64,000 bases of DNA from Oceanospirillum linum. Lineage in GTDB: Bacteria; Pseudomonadota; Gammaproteobacteria; Pseudomonadales; Halomonadaceae. This document shows positions 7,199 to 15,658 of this stretch, piece by piece. The DNA is taken from contig NZ_FXTS01000004.1 of assembly GCF_900182785.1 (NCBI RefSeq), forward strand, positions 186,001-250,000. Reading direction: 5' to 3'. Every line of letters begins with the position of its first letter. Position 1 is the stretch's first letter. The notes under the pieces are model-generated. The model did not search any database. It saw only the letters and a list, made by a program, of their open reading frames with translations, and was not told the DNA's origin. The translations under genes and the position numbers were made by a program.

Positions 7199-8641
7199 CT
7201 AGCCAACTGCACCTTCAAGGCTGACGTTCAGCAGGGCTTCCGCCTCTACCGCAAACTCCATCGGCAGCTCTTTGAAGACGTCTTTACAGAAGCCGTTCAC
7301 GATCATGTTCACCGCATCTTCTTCGGAGATGCCGCGCTGGCGGCAGTAGAACAGCTGATCTTCACCAATTTTAGAAGTGGTCGCTTCATGCTCCACCTGC
7401 GCCGTGCTGTTACCGATCTCCTGATACGGGAAGGTGTGCGCACCACACTGATCACCGATCAGCAGGGAGTCACACTGAGTAAAGTTACGGGCGCCTTTAG
7501 CACCGGGCAGAATCTTCACCAAACCACGATAGGACTGATCGGAACGACCAGCAGAAATACCTTTGGAGATAATGGTGGAACGGGAGCCTTCACCGATATG
7601 GATCATCTTGGTGCCGGTATCCGCCTGCTGCATGTTGTTGGTTACCGCCACAGAGTAAAACTCACCGACGGAGTTCTTACCTTTCAGCACACAGCTTGGA
7701 TATTTCCAGGTCACGGCAGAACCGGTTTCCACCTGAGTCCAGCTGATTTTAGAGTTATCGCCACGGCATTCGCCACGCTTGGTGACAAAGTTGTAGATGC
7801 CGCCTTTACCCTCTTCATCACCGGGATACCAGTTCTGCACCGTAGAATATTTAATATCGGCATTTTCCAGAGCCACCAGCTCAACCACAGCAGCATGGAG
7901 CTGATTCTCATCCCGCATCGGCGCCGTACAACCCTCCAGATAAGAGACCTGGGCGTTGTCTTCACAGATAATAAGCGTGCGCTCAAACTGTCCGGTATTC
8001 TCAGCGTTAATACGGAAATAGGTAGACAACTCCATCGGGCAGGTCACGCCCTTAGGAACAAAGACAAAGGAGCCATCGGAGAAAACAGCAGAGTTCAACG
8101 CGGTATAAAAGTTATCCGCCACCGGCACAACAGAGCCCAGATACTGCTTGATCAGATCAGGGTACTCACGGATCGCTTCTGAGATGGAGCAGAAGATAAC
8201 ACCCGCCTCTCCCAGTTGCTCTTTAAAGGTGGTTGTAACCGATACAGAGTCAAACACCATATCCATCGCCACACCGGCAAGGGCCGCGCGTTCATGCAGA
8301 GGAATACCCAGTTTCTCGTAAGTTTCCAATAGCTTAGGGTCAACTTCATCCAGGCTTTTCGGACGATCTTCGGAGGACTTTGGCGCTGAGTAATAGGATA
8401 CCGCCTGAAAATCGACCTGAGGAAAATCCACATGAGCCCAATCCGGTTCCGCCATCGTCTTCCACTGTTCGAAAGCAGCCAGACGCCAATCCAGCATCCA
8501 CTGTGGCTCTTCTTTTTTTGCGGAAATAAAGCGGATAACATCTTCATTCAGGCCGGGAGGCGCAGTATCTGACTCGATATCGGTTACAAAGCCTTGCTTG
8601 TACTCACGACGTACAAGCTGCTCCATCTCTTGACTTGCCAT
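7199..8641 (-). CDS. sufB: SufB, Fe-S cluster scaffold subunit
   Basis: A 480-residue SufB of normal length. Family landmarks include the N-terminal GLNEDVIRFISAKKEEPQWM, the VTKRGECRGDNSKISWTQVE core and the C-terminal SKIGEDQLFYCRQRGIS. SufB is the site of nascent cluster assembly and receives sulfur from SufS. The GAGGAGAG site before ATG 8641 supports the start. It is the first structural gene after the Rrf2 regulator, 79 bp downstream, and is probably on the same transcript. Confidence 0.96.
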   Translation of the reverse strand: MASQEMEQLVRREYKQGFVTDIESDTAPPGLNEDVIRFISAKKEEPQWMLDWRLAAFEQWKTMAEPDWAHVDFPQVDFQAVSYYSAPKSSEDRPKSLDEVDPKLLETYEKLGIPLHERAALAGVAMDMVFDSVSVTTTFKEQLGEAGVIFCSISEAIREYPDLIKQYLGSVVPVADNFYTALNSAVFSDGSFVFVPKGVTCPMELSTYFRINAENTGQFERTLIICEDNAQVSYLEGCTAPMRDENQLHAAVVELVALENADIKYSTVQNWYPGDEEGKGGIYNFVTKRGECRGDNSKISWTQVETGSAVTWKYPSCVLKGKNSVGEFYSVAVTNNMQQADTGTKMIHIGEGSRSTIISKGISAGRSDQSYRGLVKILPGAKGARNFTQCDSLLIGDQCGAHTFPYQEIGNSTAQVEHEATTSKIGEDQLFYCRQRGISEEDAVNMIVNGFCKDVFKELPMEFAVEAEALLNVSLEGAVG

Positions 8642-8720
8642 TGGTCTCTCCTCACCCGGTTACAGGTTTTGTCGGAAGCTAATTCGGTTCTTCTGATCCT
8701 GCGGCGGCTGCCGGAGGATC

Positions 8721-9251
8721 TTATTCTGTCGTCAGCGAAACGAGAGGAATCTCGGCGCTGACGCTGTCTTTATCGGTCTGCTGTGCTGCGGGCAGCTCTG
8801 TGCCTGCGGTGTGGATATCATTACCGGATATCCATTGCAGCTGCAGGGGCTCTTTCTGGGCCAACTGAACCAGTGTGATGCTCTGCAACAACTGATGCAT
8901 CGCCAAGCTGACCCGTTGCCAGTTATCCGCTACGCCACAGGTGTCCTGCAGATCACACAGAGCGTCCTCCTGACTGCAGTCTGTCATTGCGAAGGGGCCT
9001 TCAATGGCAACCAGAATATCGCTGGCGGTAATCTGTTTTGGTGGACGGGATAGCCCATAACCACCCTGAGCACCTCGATGAGACACCAGCAAGCCGCTCT
9101 TCTGCAGCATCTTAAGCGCCTTACTCACCGTTGGCTTAGGAATCTGTACCTGTTCCGCAATATCGGTGGTGGTAAACAGCTGATCCGGTGTGCGGGCGAT
9201 ATGAGCCATCAGCACCGCCGCGTAATCGGTCATTTTGCTCAGTTTCAGCAT
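8721..9251 (-). CDS. Rrf2-family SUF regulator (IscR-like, SUF assembly regulator)
   Basis: A 176-residue winged-helix regulator beginning MLKLSKMTDYA, as usual for SUF-type Rrf2 proteins. PTVSKALKMLQKSGLL is the recognition helix region and RGAQGGYGLSRPP the wing. C92, C99 and C105 form the likely Fe-S cluster ligands (C-x6-C-x5-C). IscR-type proteins sense cluster supply and switch suf expression accordingly. It heads the suf operon and has a palindrome just upstream, so autoregulation is likely. The C-terminal 35 residues are an unstructured-looking extension. Confidence 0.9.
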   Translation of the reverse strand: MLKLSKMTDYAAVLMAHIARTPDQLFTTTDIAEQVQIPKPTVSKALKMLQKSGLLVSHRGAQGGYGLSRPPKQITASDILVAIEGPFAMTDCSQEDALCDLQDTCGVADNWQRVSLAMHQLLQSITLVQLAQKEPLQLQWISGNDIHTAGTELPAAQQTDKDSVSAEIPLVSLTTE

Positions 9252-9274
9252 GATTCTACCTTCATCGTTATAGT

Positions 9275-9289
9275 GGACTATTTTAGTCC
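9275..9289. promoter_or_regulatory. Candidate Rrf2-regulator operator upstream of the suf operon
   Basis: A perfect inverted repeat GGACTA-TTT-TAGTCC lies 24 bp before the regulator's start codon. The minus strand reads TAAAAT across its centre, which could serve as a -10 element, so binding here would block the promoter. Assignment to this regulator is inference from position. Confidence 0.5.
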
Positions 9290-9400
9290 CATTTAACTTT
9301 GAACAAAACCCTTATACCCGAGTTTTTTACTGTGTTTTGCAAGATAACCGCGATTAACCGGCTTTTGATTGGGGTTTTAACGACGTTAGCAGCAAGTTAT

Positions 9401-9415
9401 TGAGAATCGTTTTCA
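9401..9415. promoter_or_regulatory. Fur-box-like palindrome upstream of the suf operon
   Basis: TGAGAATCGTTTTCA matches the 7-1-7 Fur pattern TGATAATnATTATCA at 11 of 14 positions. It lies about 150 bp upstream of the regulator gene, and iron control of suf genes is well known in enterobacteria. The distance and mismatches keep confidence modest. Confidence 0.35.
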
Positions 9416-9441
9416 ACAAGAGGCGCCCGAAGAGGTAAAAA

Positions 9442-9472
9442 AGAAAGCCCATCTCAAATGGATGGGCTTTCT
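9442..9472 (-). terminator. Rho-independent terminator of the chemoreceptor gene
   Basis: An 11-bp stem, AGAAAGCCCAT (9442-9452) with ATGGGCTTTCT (9462-9472). On the minus strand it runs directly into a T-rich tail, as expected after the chemoreceptor gene that ends at 9525. Confidence 0.85.
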
Positions 9473-9524
9473 GCCAGTGCAACCGGTAAAGTTCAGACAA
9501 GGTCATGCAAAGCAAAAAAATGCC

Positions 9525-11612
9525 TTATACGACAAAGCGGCAGGTCTTTTCATTCAGGTCTGAAGCCAGAGCCCTTAATTGACAGCTCTCCTCCCGGTTA
9601 CTATTGGCACCATCCAGCAACTGAGCAGCCATTTCGTTTACATGATTAACAGCTTCCACCAAGTGATCCGCAGCCTGCTGCTGTTCATCGACAGCAAGAA
9701 ACACTTGTTGGCAGCGACGGTCGATCTGAACAATGCCTGTCACCACCTTGTTCAGTATCTCCTGGGTCTGCTGTGACTGCCTCAATACCGACTCACTACG
9801 ATGACCACTGCGCTGACTGGAAGTGACAATCAACTCAATGCTGCCAAGCAGCCGTTCAATAACACCATCGATTTCACCGGTAGCTGTCTGGGTTTTCTGT
9901 GCCAGCATACGGACTTCATCCGCTACAACAGCAAAACCACGCCCCTGCTCTCCGGCTCTGGCTGCCTCGATAGCCGCATTCAATGCCAGAAGATTAGTTT
10001 GCTCAGCGATGGCTCGGATCGTTTCCAGAATCTGATGAATCTGGTTGCCATGCTCTGATAGCTGGGCTGACTCTGTACAGGCCTGGTGAATCTCACTATG
10101 CATCGACGCCAGTTCATGGCCAACGTTATACATCACCTCCTGCGCCTGAGAAACCTGAGCATTAGCCTGCCCTGCATCCTGGGTCAGTTGCTCCATGCTA
10201 TCGGCGATCAAATGAGAGGATTGAGACAGCTGCTCCACTGAAGCAGAGATCTGACTGACCTGTTGTTGCTGAGAAACCAACTGCGTATTCATCTGCTCAG
10301 ACAGAGCCGCTCCCTGTTGGGCGGAACCCTGCACCTGTTTACCCGAACGCTGTACACTATCGACCAGAGCCTGAAGCTGACCGACAAACTGATTAAAATA
10401 ACCTGCTACACGACCCACCTCATCCTCACGACTGACATTAAGTCGACGGGTCAGATCGCCACCACCCTGAGCCACCTCTTTCAGCATCGCCTGAACCTGG
10501 TTTAAAGGTGCCAGGCGGCAGTGAATGAGCCAGGCTGCCAACAACAGCGTCAGCAGTGCCAGCACAGGCCCAAGCACCAGCTGCATCAGACTGGATTCTT
10601 TTTGTACTTCGGCAAACCGCGCCTGCAGGTGTACCAAAGGTTCTAGCACAATCGCCTTAGGTACCTGAATCTGCAACATCCAGCCACTACGGGTTACTCC
10701 TTGCAGCCGAATAGGCACATCTGCAGTGAGAAAATCAGCATCCTTCCGGTCACTCCCAGACGCGCCCTTCAGAGGACTACCTACGTCATACGGTCGATGA
10801 CTATCACCCAAAACGATACCCTTTCGACTCAAAATCCGTACCTGTGCCTGCCCCTGATAAAGGCTCTGACTGATACTTTGAGCCTGCTGCTGAATAAAGC
10901 CCAGGGAGAGATCGGCACCCACCATGCCCAGAAAGCGCTCTTTATGCATAACGGGCACAACGACCGAGGTTAGCAGCCGATCCTGTCCCTGAACCTGAAA
11001 ACGCTGAGGCTCCAGAAGACAGGCTGTCCGCTGCTCTTTTGGACAGAGATAAAACTCGGCTTTCCGTGTACCGTCAGCAAAACGTTCCTGACTTTCATGC
11101 GCTCTTAATGGTGTCATTTCAATATGGCCACTTTCACTGCGACTCAGTAAAGGTGCAAACCGGCCATCTTCAGTTGAACCAGTCAGGCGATTCAACAGAT
11201 TATCGTCATCCCCATCATCAAACGCATTTGCCTCCCATGCGGTATAGAGCGTCAGAAACTCTTTATGAGCCAGTAGAGAACCTCGCAGGACACCAATAAA
11301 CTGCCCCCGTTCAAGCTGTAATGCCGGATCTTCCCATGCCACCTCCGACTTTAGCTGTCCGGCGGTCACGGCCAACCCATGGGTAACCTGATAAGCCCGG
11401 TCCAGCAACTGCTGTATCTGGCCTGCCTCCAGGGTAGCTCTCTGCTTCAAACGAATCATGGCTTCATGGCTTAATAGCTTACCCGCTTCATCTGCCAACA
11501 GCTGTCTGGAGCGATCGCTATAGTACAGCCCGACCAGGAGCTGAGCACCCAACACCAAAATTAACAACAACCCCAGCCCCAGAATCAGCTGATTTTTAAT
11601 TGAATAGCGCAC
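9525..11612 (-). CDS. Methyl-accepting chemotaxis protein with periplasmic dCache-type sensor
   Basis: A 695-residue inner-membrane chemoreceptor. One membrane helix lies at about 9-29 and a second at about 340-360. Between them is a roughly 300-residue periplasmic region of dCache size. HAMP follows (about 360-412), then the signalling domain with the highly conserved hairpin tip AEQTNLLALNAAIEAARAGEQGRGFAVVADEVR. No ligand can be inferred. It is monocistronic, with a strong terminator downstream. The C-terminus has no CheR/CheB pentapeptide. Confidence 0.93.
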   Translation of the reverse strand: MRYSIKNQLILGLGLLLILVLGAQLLVGLYYSDRSRQLLADEAGKLLSHEAMIRLKQRATLEAGQIQQLLDRAYQVTHGLAVTAGQLKSEVAWEDPALQLERGQFIGVLRGSLLAHKEFLTLYTAWEANAFDDGDDDNLLNRLTGSTEDGRFAPLLSRSESGHIEMTPLRAHESQERFADGTRKAEFYLCPKEQRTACLLEPQRFQVQGQDRLLTSVVVPVMHKERFLGMVGADLSLGFIQQQAQSISQSLYQGQAQVRILSRKGIVLGDSHRPYDVGSPLKGASGSDRKDADFLTADVPIRLQGVTRSGWMLQIQVPKAIVLEPLVHLQARFAEVQKESSLMQLVLGPVLALLTLLLAAWLIHCRLAPLNQVQAMLKEVAQGGGDLTRRLNVSREDEVGRVAGYFNQFVGQLQALVDSVQRSGKQVQGSAQQGAALSEQMNTQLVSQQQQVSQISASVEQLSQSSHLIADSMEQLTQDAGQANAQVSQAQEVMYNVGHELASMHSEIHQACTESAQLSEHGNQIHQILETIRAIAEQTNLLALNAAIEAARAGEQGRGFAVVADEVRMLAQKTQTATGEIDGVIERLLGSIELIVTSSQRSGHRSESVLRQSQQTQEILNKVVTGIVQIDRRCQQVFLAVDEQQQAADHLVEAVNHVNEMAAQLLDGANSNREESCQLRALASDLNEKTCRFVV

Positions 11613-11905
11613 ACGTCAACCCTCAAACTGGTATATACCAAATAGATGGGATTTTCGCGTTTTAAGGTGTCAGAAATATGTCAGAAAAGGCAGGGAGCGA
11701 CCAAAAACAGTAAAGAAATGTAAGTAAACCTATGACAACTCTCCATTTGAACAGATCACCCTTAGCAAACAGGAGAGACCCTCAACTTACATGCAGGGAT
11801 TGGAATAAAACCCTGACAGGCTAGAATAGGAAGCCATAAAGAATAAGCCGTACACTCGGCTTGCTGATGTTCAACCATCAATTCGACATTATCGGAGATC
11901 CCGGC

Positions 11906-12151
11906 ATGCCTCTGTGGTTACAACTGCTGATTATTTTTATCGTATCAATCAGCGGTATCGTTTTTCATATCATACTGATTAAAAAAATCCGCGTTTGGGC
12001 CATTAACGACCAGATCAACGCACTTTCTGGTGATAACAGCGCCAAGAAAGCTCATCTTCATAACCTGCATCAAAAATTATTAGCCGATAAAGTACCCCAC
12101 AAACACCATCAGGATCGGCTGGAGGCAGCAGCCCAGGCATTTGAAGATTAA
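11906..12151 (+). CDS. Small single-span membrane protein upstream of phaC
   Basis: I chose the ATG at 11906 because GGAG lies 8 nt upstream; an in-frame TTG at 11861 would add 15 residues. The 81-residue product has one membrane helix (about 4-23) and then a charged, helical, cytosol-facing tail rich in His, Lys and Ala. No family is recognised. It ends 42 bp before phaC in the same direction and may share its transcript. A role at the PHA granule is conceivable but purely positional. Confidence 0.6.
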   Translation: MPLWLQLLIIFIVSISGIVFHIILIKKIRVWAINDQINALSGDNSAKKAHLHNLHQKLLADKVPHKHHQDRLEAAAQAFED

Positions 12152-12193
12152 ACAACCTATGCAAAGCGGCCTATAACCCAGGAGAAGGATTCT

Positions 12194-14239
12194 ATGTTTG
12201 CCACGTTCAATAAGCTTTTGCCAGAGAACGGATTCACGTTAGATACCACAGCGTTCAATGATCTGCTCGCCAGCGGATCAATCAACAGCCCTCTGCCACT
12301 AACAGCGGATGCACTGGAAACACTGCTTATGACCAGTAGTGCAGACAACCCATCACGCCTTCGTGGAACCAAGCACTGGCTAAGTGAAATCAACGGACTG
12401 ATACTGAGGCAGATGCTGCAAATCTCTCAGGTCCAAAGCAACTTATTTCGCCCTTTTGGCGCTCCCGAGTCTTTGTTTACAGGGTGGGCACAACCTCTGA
12501 TTCAAGCCACAGAAGATGCTGTGAGCAGAAACGAATCACCCGATATGATCACCCAGGCAGATCAGCAACTGGATACCGCCTACGCGGAGCAACTAAAGTC
12601 TCTGGTGTCATATTTCACAGAAGAGAAAGATGGCGAATTTTTCTTTAACGAGCAGACCTGCCACTGGGCATGTAAAACATTACAGGGACAGGTCTGGCTG
12701 ATGACACAGCTAAATAATTTCCGCCTGCTGGAGTGGCAGTACCATAGTCGGGGGCAAACTCACCTGACCGCTATGAAAAACCTGCTGCGCTCTCTGTTTC
12801 AGGTTATTACAGGTCAGACCTTTAGCGCGGATGAAGATCAGCCCTATCGTAAAAAAAACACCGAAGGCCAATGGCGGGATAGCGATGAAGACTACCTGAA
12901 GGCTTGTGCTCAACGCCTTCTGGAGTTACTGAAATATGATGCTTTTGATCTGCGTAACTTTGCCCTTAATTCTCCCTACTCAAAACTGGGCGCGACCCCA
13001 TGGGAAACCGTTGCTGGCTCTGAACTGTACTCTGTAAAGCTACGCCACTATCCTCGTCCAAAAGGCGTCAAAGCTAACGGCAAAACCCTGTATATGGCCA
13101 GCCCCATGATCAACCGCTGCGAGCTATTCGATCTGGCTCCGGGCAAGTCAGTTATCGAAGGCATGTTGCAACTGGGTTACGATCTTTATCTGGTGGATTA
13201 CGGCAACCCGGAAGCAGATCAGTCTCAGCTTGGCCTGGACTTCTATGGCAAAACCGTTCACGACAAGTACCTGGATCTGATTCTGGAACGCCACCCGGGT
13301 CAGAATATTGAGGTAATGGCTTACTGCATGGGTGGCACTCTGTTTATGCCATACCTGGCCCGCAGGATTGAAGAAGCTCAGATAACCGGTAAGAATGTTT
13401 GTATCCGTCAGGTTGTATTGATGACAACCCCTATCCTGTTCGATGATGAAAGCAGTGGCCACAAACCGATGCGGGATGTCATTCGTCAGGATTACGACGC
13501 CGATGTCATGCAGCTCTTCTATGGCAACTGCAATGTATCACCCTACGCTATTGAGTCCGGTATGCACGCCATCCAGCCCGGTGTCGAGCAAACGATGCTG
13601 GAAGGCTTTTACAGTCGTGCAAACTTTCCCGGTGCAATTGAAGACTCGGCCCCTTTTCTGAATTGGCTGCACAGCGGCACACGCTTTCCTGCACGGGCTC
13701 ACCGCGAATGGATTCAGAATATTTTCATGGATAATCAGATATGGGAGGGCCAATACTGTCTGCCATCAGAGCAGCCGGAACTGGATGGTAAACCCGTCAA
13801 TATGGATGCACTGAATAATGCGGATATTGCCCTATTCGATTATGCCGGGTTACGTGACCCTATCGCGCCGGTTGGCTCCTGTAAGACCAGCGAGCGTTGG
13901 GGCCGAAAAGCAGAAAACCACCAGATGGTCTGTGGAGGCTTAAATCGTACAATTGAAAAAAATATCGGACATATTTTTGTTGTCAGCCACGCTCTTCTGG
14001 GTGAATTTCTGGAAGCTGTCACCGATTTCTTATCGGATGAACCACCCGCTTATCAGGGGAAAAAAACTCCAGTCGCAGTAACAAAAACAGCAGCGACAGC
14101 ACAAAAAGCACCCCATGCCAAAGCAGCTGCAGCGAAGCCCACTACCCGCAGAAAAACGGCACCAGGAAAAACAACAGCAAGAAAAACAACCCCGAAAAAG
14201 CCTGCGGTAAAAGCGGATTCCGATAAATCAGAATCCTGA
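12194..14239 (+). CDS. phaC: Class I poly(3-hydroxyalkanoate) synthase with basic C-terminal tail
   Basis: A 681-residue synthase that polymerises 3-hydroxyacyl-CoA into PHA at the granule surface. The lipase-like box is AYCMGG with the nucleophile at C378; D555 (GLRDPIAP) and H593 (NIGHIF) complete the triad. The box begins with Ala rather than the usual Gly. A PhaC_N-type region precedes the hydrolase fold. Residues from about 625 onward form an Ala/Lys/Thr/Pro-rich tail like histone H1 or PhaF phasin tails, which makes the protein about 90 residues longer than the 589-residue Cupriavidus enzyme. A GGAGAAGG site supports the ATG. No phaA, phaB or typical phasin gene is adjacent. Confidence 0.94.
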   Translation: MFATFNKLLPENGFTLDTTAFNDLLASGSINSPLPLTADALETLLMTSSADNPSRLRGTKHWLSEINGLILRQMLQISQVQSNLFRPFGAPESLFTGWAQPLIQATEDAVSRNESPDMITQADQQLDTAYAEQLKSLVSYFTEEKDGEFFFNEQTCHWACKTLQGQVWLMTQLNNFRLLEWQYHSRGQTHLTAMKNLLRSLFQVITGQTFSADEDQPYRKKNTEGQWRDSDEDYLKACAQRLLELLKYDAFDLRNFALNSPYSKLGATPWETVAGSELYSVKLRHYPRPKGVKANGKTLYMASPMINRCELFDLAPGKSVIEGMLQLGYDLYLVDYGNPEADQSQLGLDFYGKTVHDKYLDLILERHPGQNIEVMAYCMGGTLFMPYLARRIEEAQITGKNVCIRQVVLMTTPILFDDESSGHKPMRDVIRQDYDADVMQLFYGNCNVSPYAIESGMHAIQPGVEQTMLEGFYSRANFPGAIEDSAPFLNWLHSGTRFPARAHREWIQNIFMDNQIWEGQYCLPSEQPELDGKPVNMDALNNADIALFDYAGLRDPIAPVGSCKTSERWGRKAENHQMVCGGLNRTIEKNIGHIFVVSHALLGEFLEAVTDFLSDEPPAYQGKKTPVAVTKTAATAQKAPHAKAAAAKPTTRRKTAPGKTTARKTTPKKPAVKADSDKSES

Positions 14240-14264
14240 TACCCCTGCCGGCTGATCAAAACAT

Positions 14265-14290
14265 AAAAGGCGTGCCACGGCACGCCTTTT
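14265..14290. terminator. Bidirectional terminator between phaC and the PepSY gene
   Basis: A 10-bp stem AAAAGGCGTG (14265-14274) with CACGCCTTTT (14281-14290) has A/T tracts on both sides, so it can end transcripts from phaC and from the convergent PepSY gene. Confidence 0.85.
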
Positions 14291-14322
14291 ACTGATTCCC
14301 GATGGAGCAAATAGTAACCGGA

Positions 14323-15573
14323 TTAGTTTTTCGCCGACTTAGCAACCGACCTCTTTTTACGAACACCTTTCCGCCTTGCCCGATATTTAAACAGCCAGAG
14401 CCTAAGAGCCGTTACTGCCAACCAAACAGAAGCCACCATCAGCAGCAAGCTTAACATTCTGCTCCACCAACCCAGCTCCGACTTATGCACCGCCTCAAAA
14501 CCAGCGGTCATGACATCCACTTTACTCGCCCCTGTCGCCTGAAAACGCGCCAGCAGCTCACCGCTGTGCGCATCAAACCAAACACTGGTCTTAGCGCTCT
14601 CATCCGAATAGTCCAGCGAAGAGTAACTACGATACAGATAAGTGCCTTTAAAAGCGGAATGAGATAAACCAACTGGCTGTAGCCGTTCAAAGCCTTGCTC
14701 TTTCGCCCACATCTCCGTCAGGTGCTGCCCCGTGGCTACCGCCAGCTCAAGGCTCATCGGTTGTACCTGCCCCAAAGATGAGGTCTCGATAGCTTTATGG
14801 GATAGCTGCCTCTGATTAAGAGGGTCAAATATCCCATAATACACAGGCTTTAAGTTGTAACTCAGCCCGGACAACAGAAAAACAACCACCAGCGGCGTAA
14901 ACACCAGCCCGAGCCAACGATGGTTAAAAAAGTCATTCTGAAACCGGCTTTTCCCTTTTCGATATTTCCAAAAGCTAAGCCAGTGCAGCAGATCCTGTCG
15001 CCATTGTTTTTTGCTCTTATTCGAATACCGGAGAGCGCTGTGGTGTGGCCAGCTCAGATACATACCCACAGGAATCATCAGCAACCAAGCCAATGTCAGC
15101 CAGCCCAGAATCACCCGTCCCTCCTGTCCAGCCAATACCGAATAATGCAGTTTGTAGATCAACGGCATCAGGTTCAACAGCGGCTGCTCTACCGAAAATA
15201 CCCCCCACTTGCGCCCGCCCAGCACCTCTCCGCTGTACGGGTTCACAAAGATCTGGTTATGGACTGGAGCGTGGTAATGACCAACGTCATTCCGCATTCC
15301 GGCAATCCAGAACACAGCCGCAGGCTGCACACCGCTCTTCCGCACCTGCTGATAACCTGATTCTTTATAAAAACTCAGATCAAACCAGCTGATTCGGGCC
15401 TGTGGATAAGCGGTTTGAATCCGTTTTTGCAACTGCCCAACCGACAGAGGCTGAGTATACAGGTCATACTGCTCAATCAGCATCAGATCAGCATTCAACC
15501 ACTGATCCAGCTCCTGTTTATAAACCAGCAAGCCACCAGTCAGGGATAACAACAGCACCGGCAGAATCAGCAA
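14323..15573 (-). CDS. PepSY-associated membrane protein, start unclear
   Basis: About 416 residues with helices near 1-20, around 145-170, near 220 and near 380, plus PepSY-type periplasmic segments. This is the pattern of PepSY-TM proteins linked to iron or siderophore reduction and uptake. TTG 15573 is only a lower bound. The same frame continues upstream as LNRHTFLLLHRWLGLLL, which is the conserved family N-terminus, but contains no ATG, GTG or TTG before it runs into the Abi-like gene. Either a rare start codon is used or the true 5' end was lost when the neighbouring sequence was joined. No TonB receptor is adjacent. Confidence 0.75.
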   Translation of the reverse strand: MLILPVLLLSLTGGLLVYKQELDQWLNADLMLIEQYDLYTQPLSVGQLQKRIQTAYPQARISWFDLSFYKESGYQQVRKSGVQPAAVFWIAGMRNDVGHYHAPVHNQIFVNPYSGEVLGGRKWGVFSVEQPLLNLMPLIYKLHYSVLAGQEGRVILGWLTLAWLLMIPVGMYLSWPHHSALRYSNKSKKQWRQDLLHWLSFWKYRKGKSRFQNDFFNHRWLGLVFTPLVVVFLLSGLSYNLKPVYYGIFDPLNQRQLSHKAIETSSLGQVQPMSLELAVATGQHLTEMWAKEQGFERLQPVGLSHSAFKGTYLYRSYSSLDYSDESAKTSVWFDAHSGELLARFQATGASKVDVMTAGFEAVHKSELGWWSRMLSLLLMVASVWLAVTALRLWLFKYRARRKGVRKKRSVAKSAKN

Positions 15574-15658
15574 CAGCCCCAGCCAGCGGTGGAGCAGGAG
15601 GAAGGTGTGGCGGTTTAGGATAAGAGCAACCTCGATGATAAAAATTCTTTCAAAAGTA

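Noticed and set aside
7388..8182. 264-codon plus-strand frame
   Set aside because: Antisense shadow of sufB.
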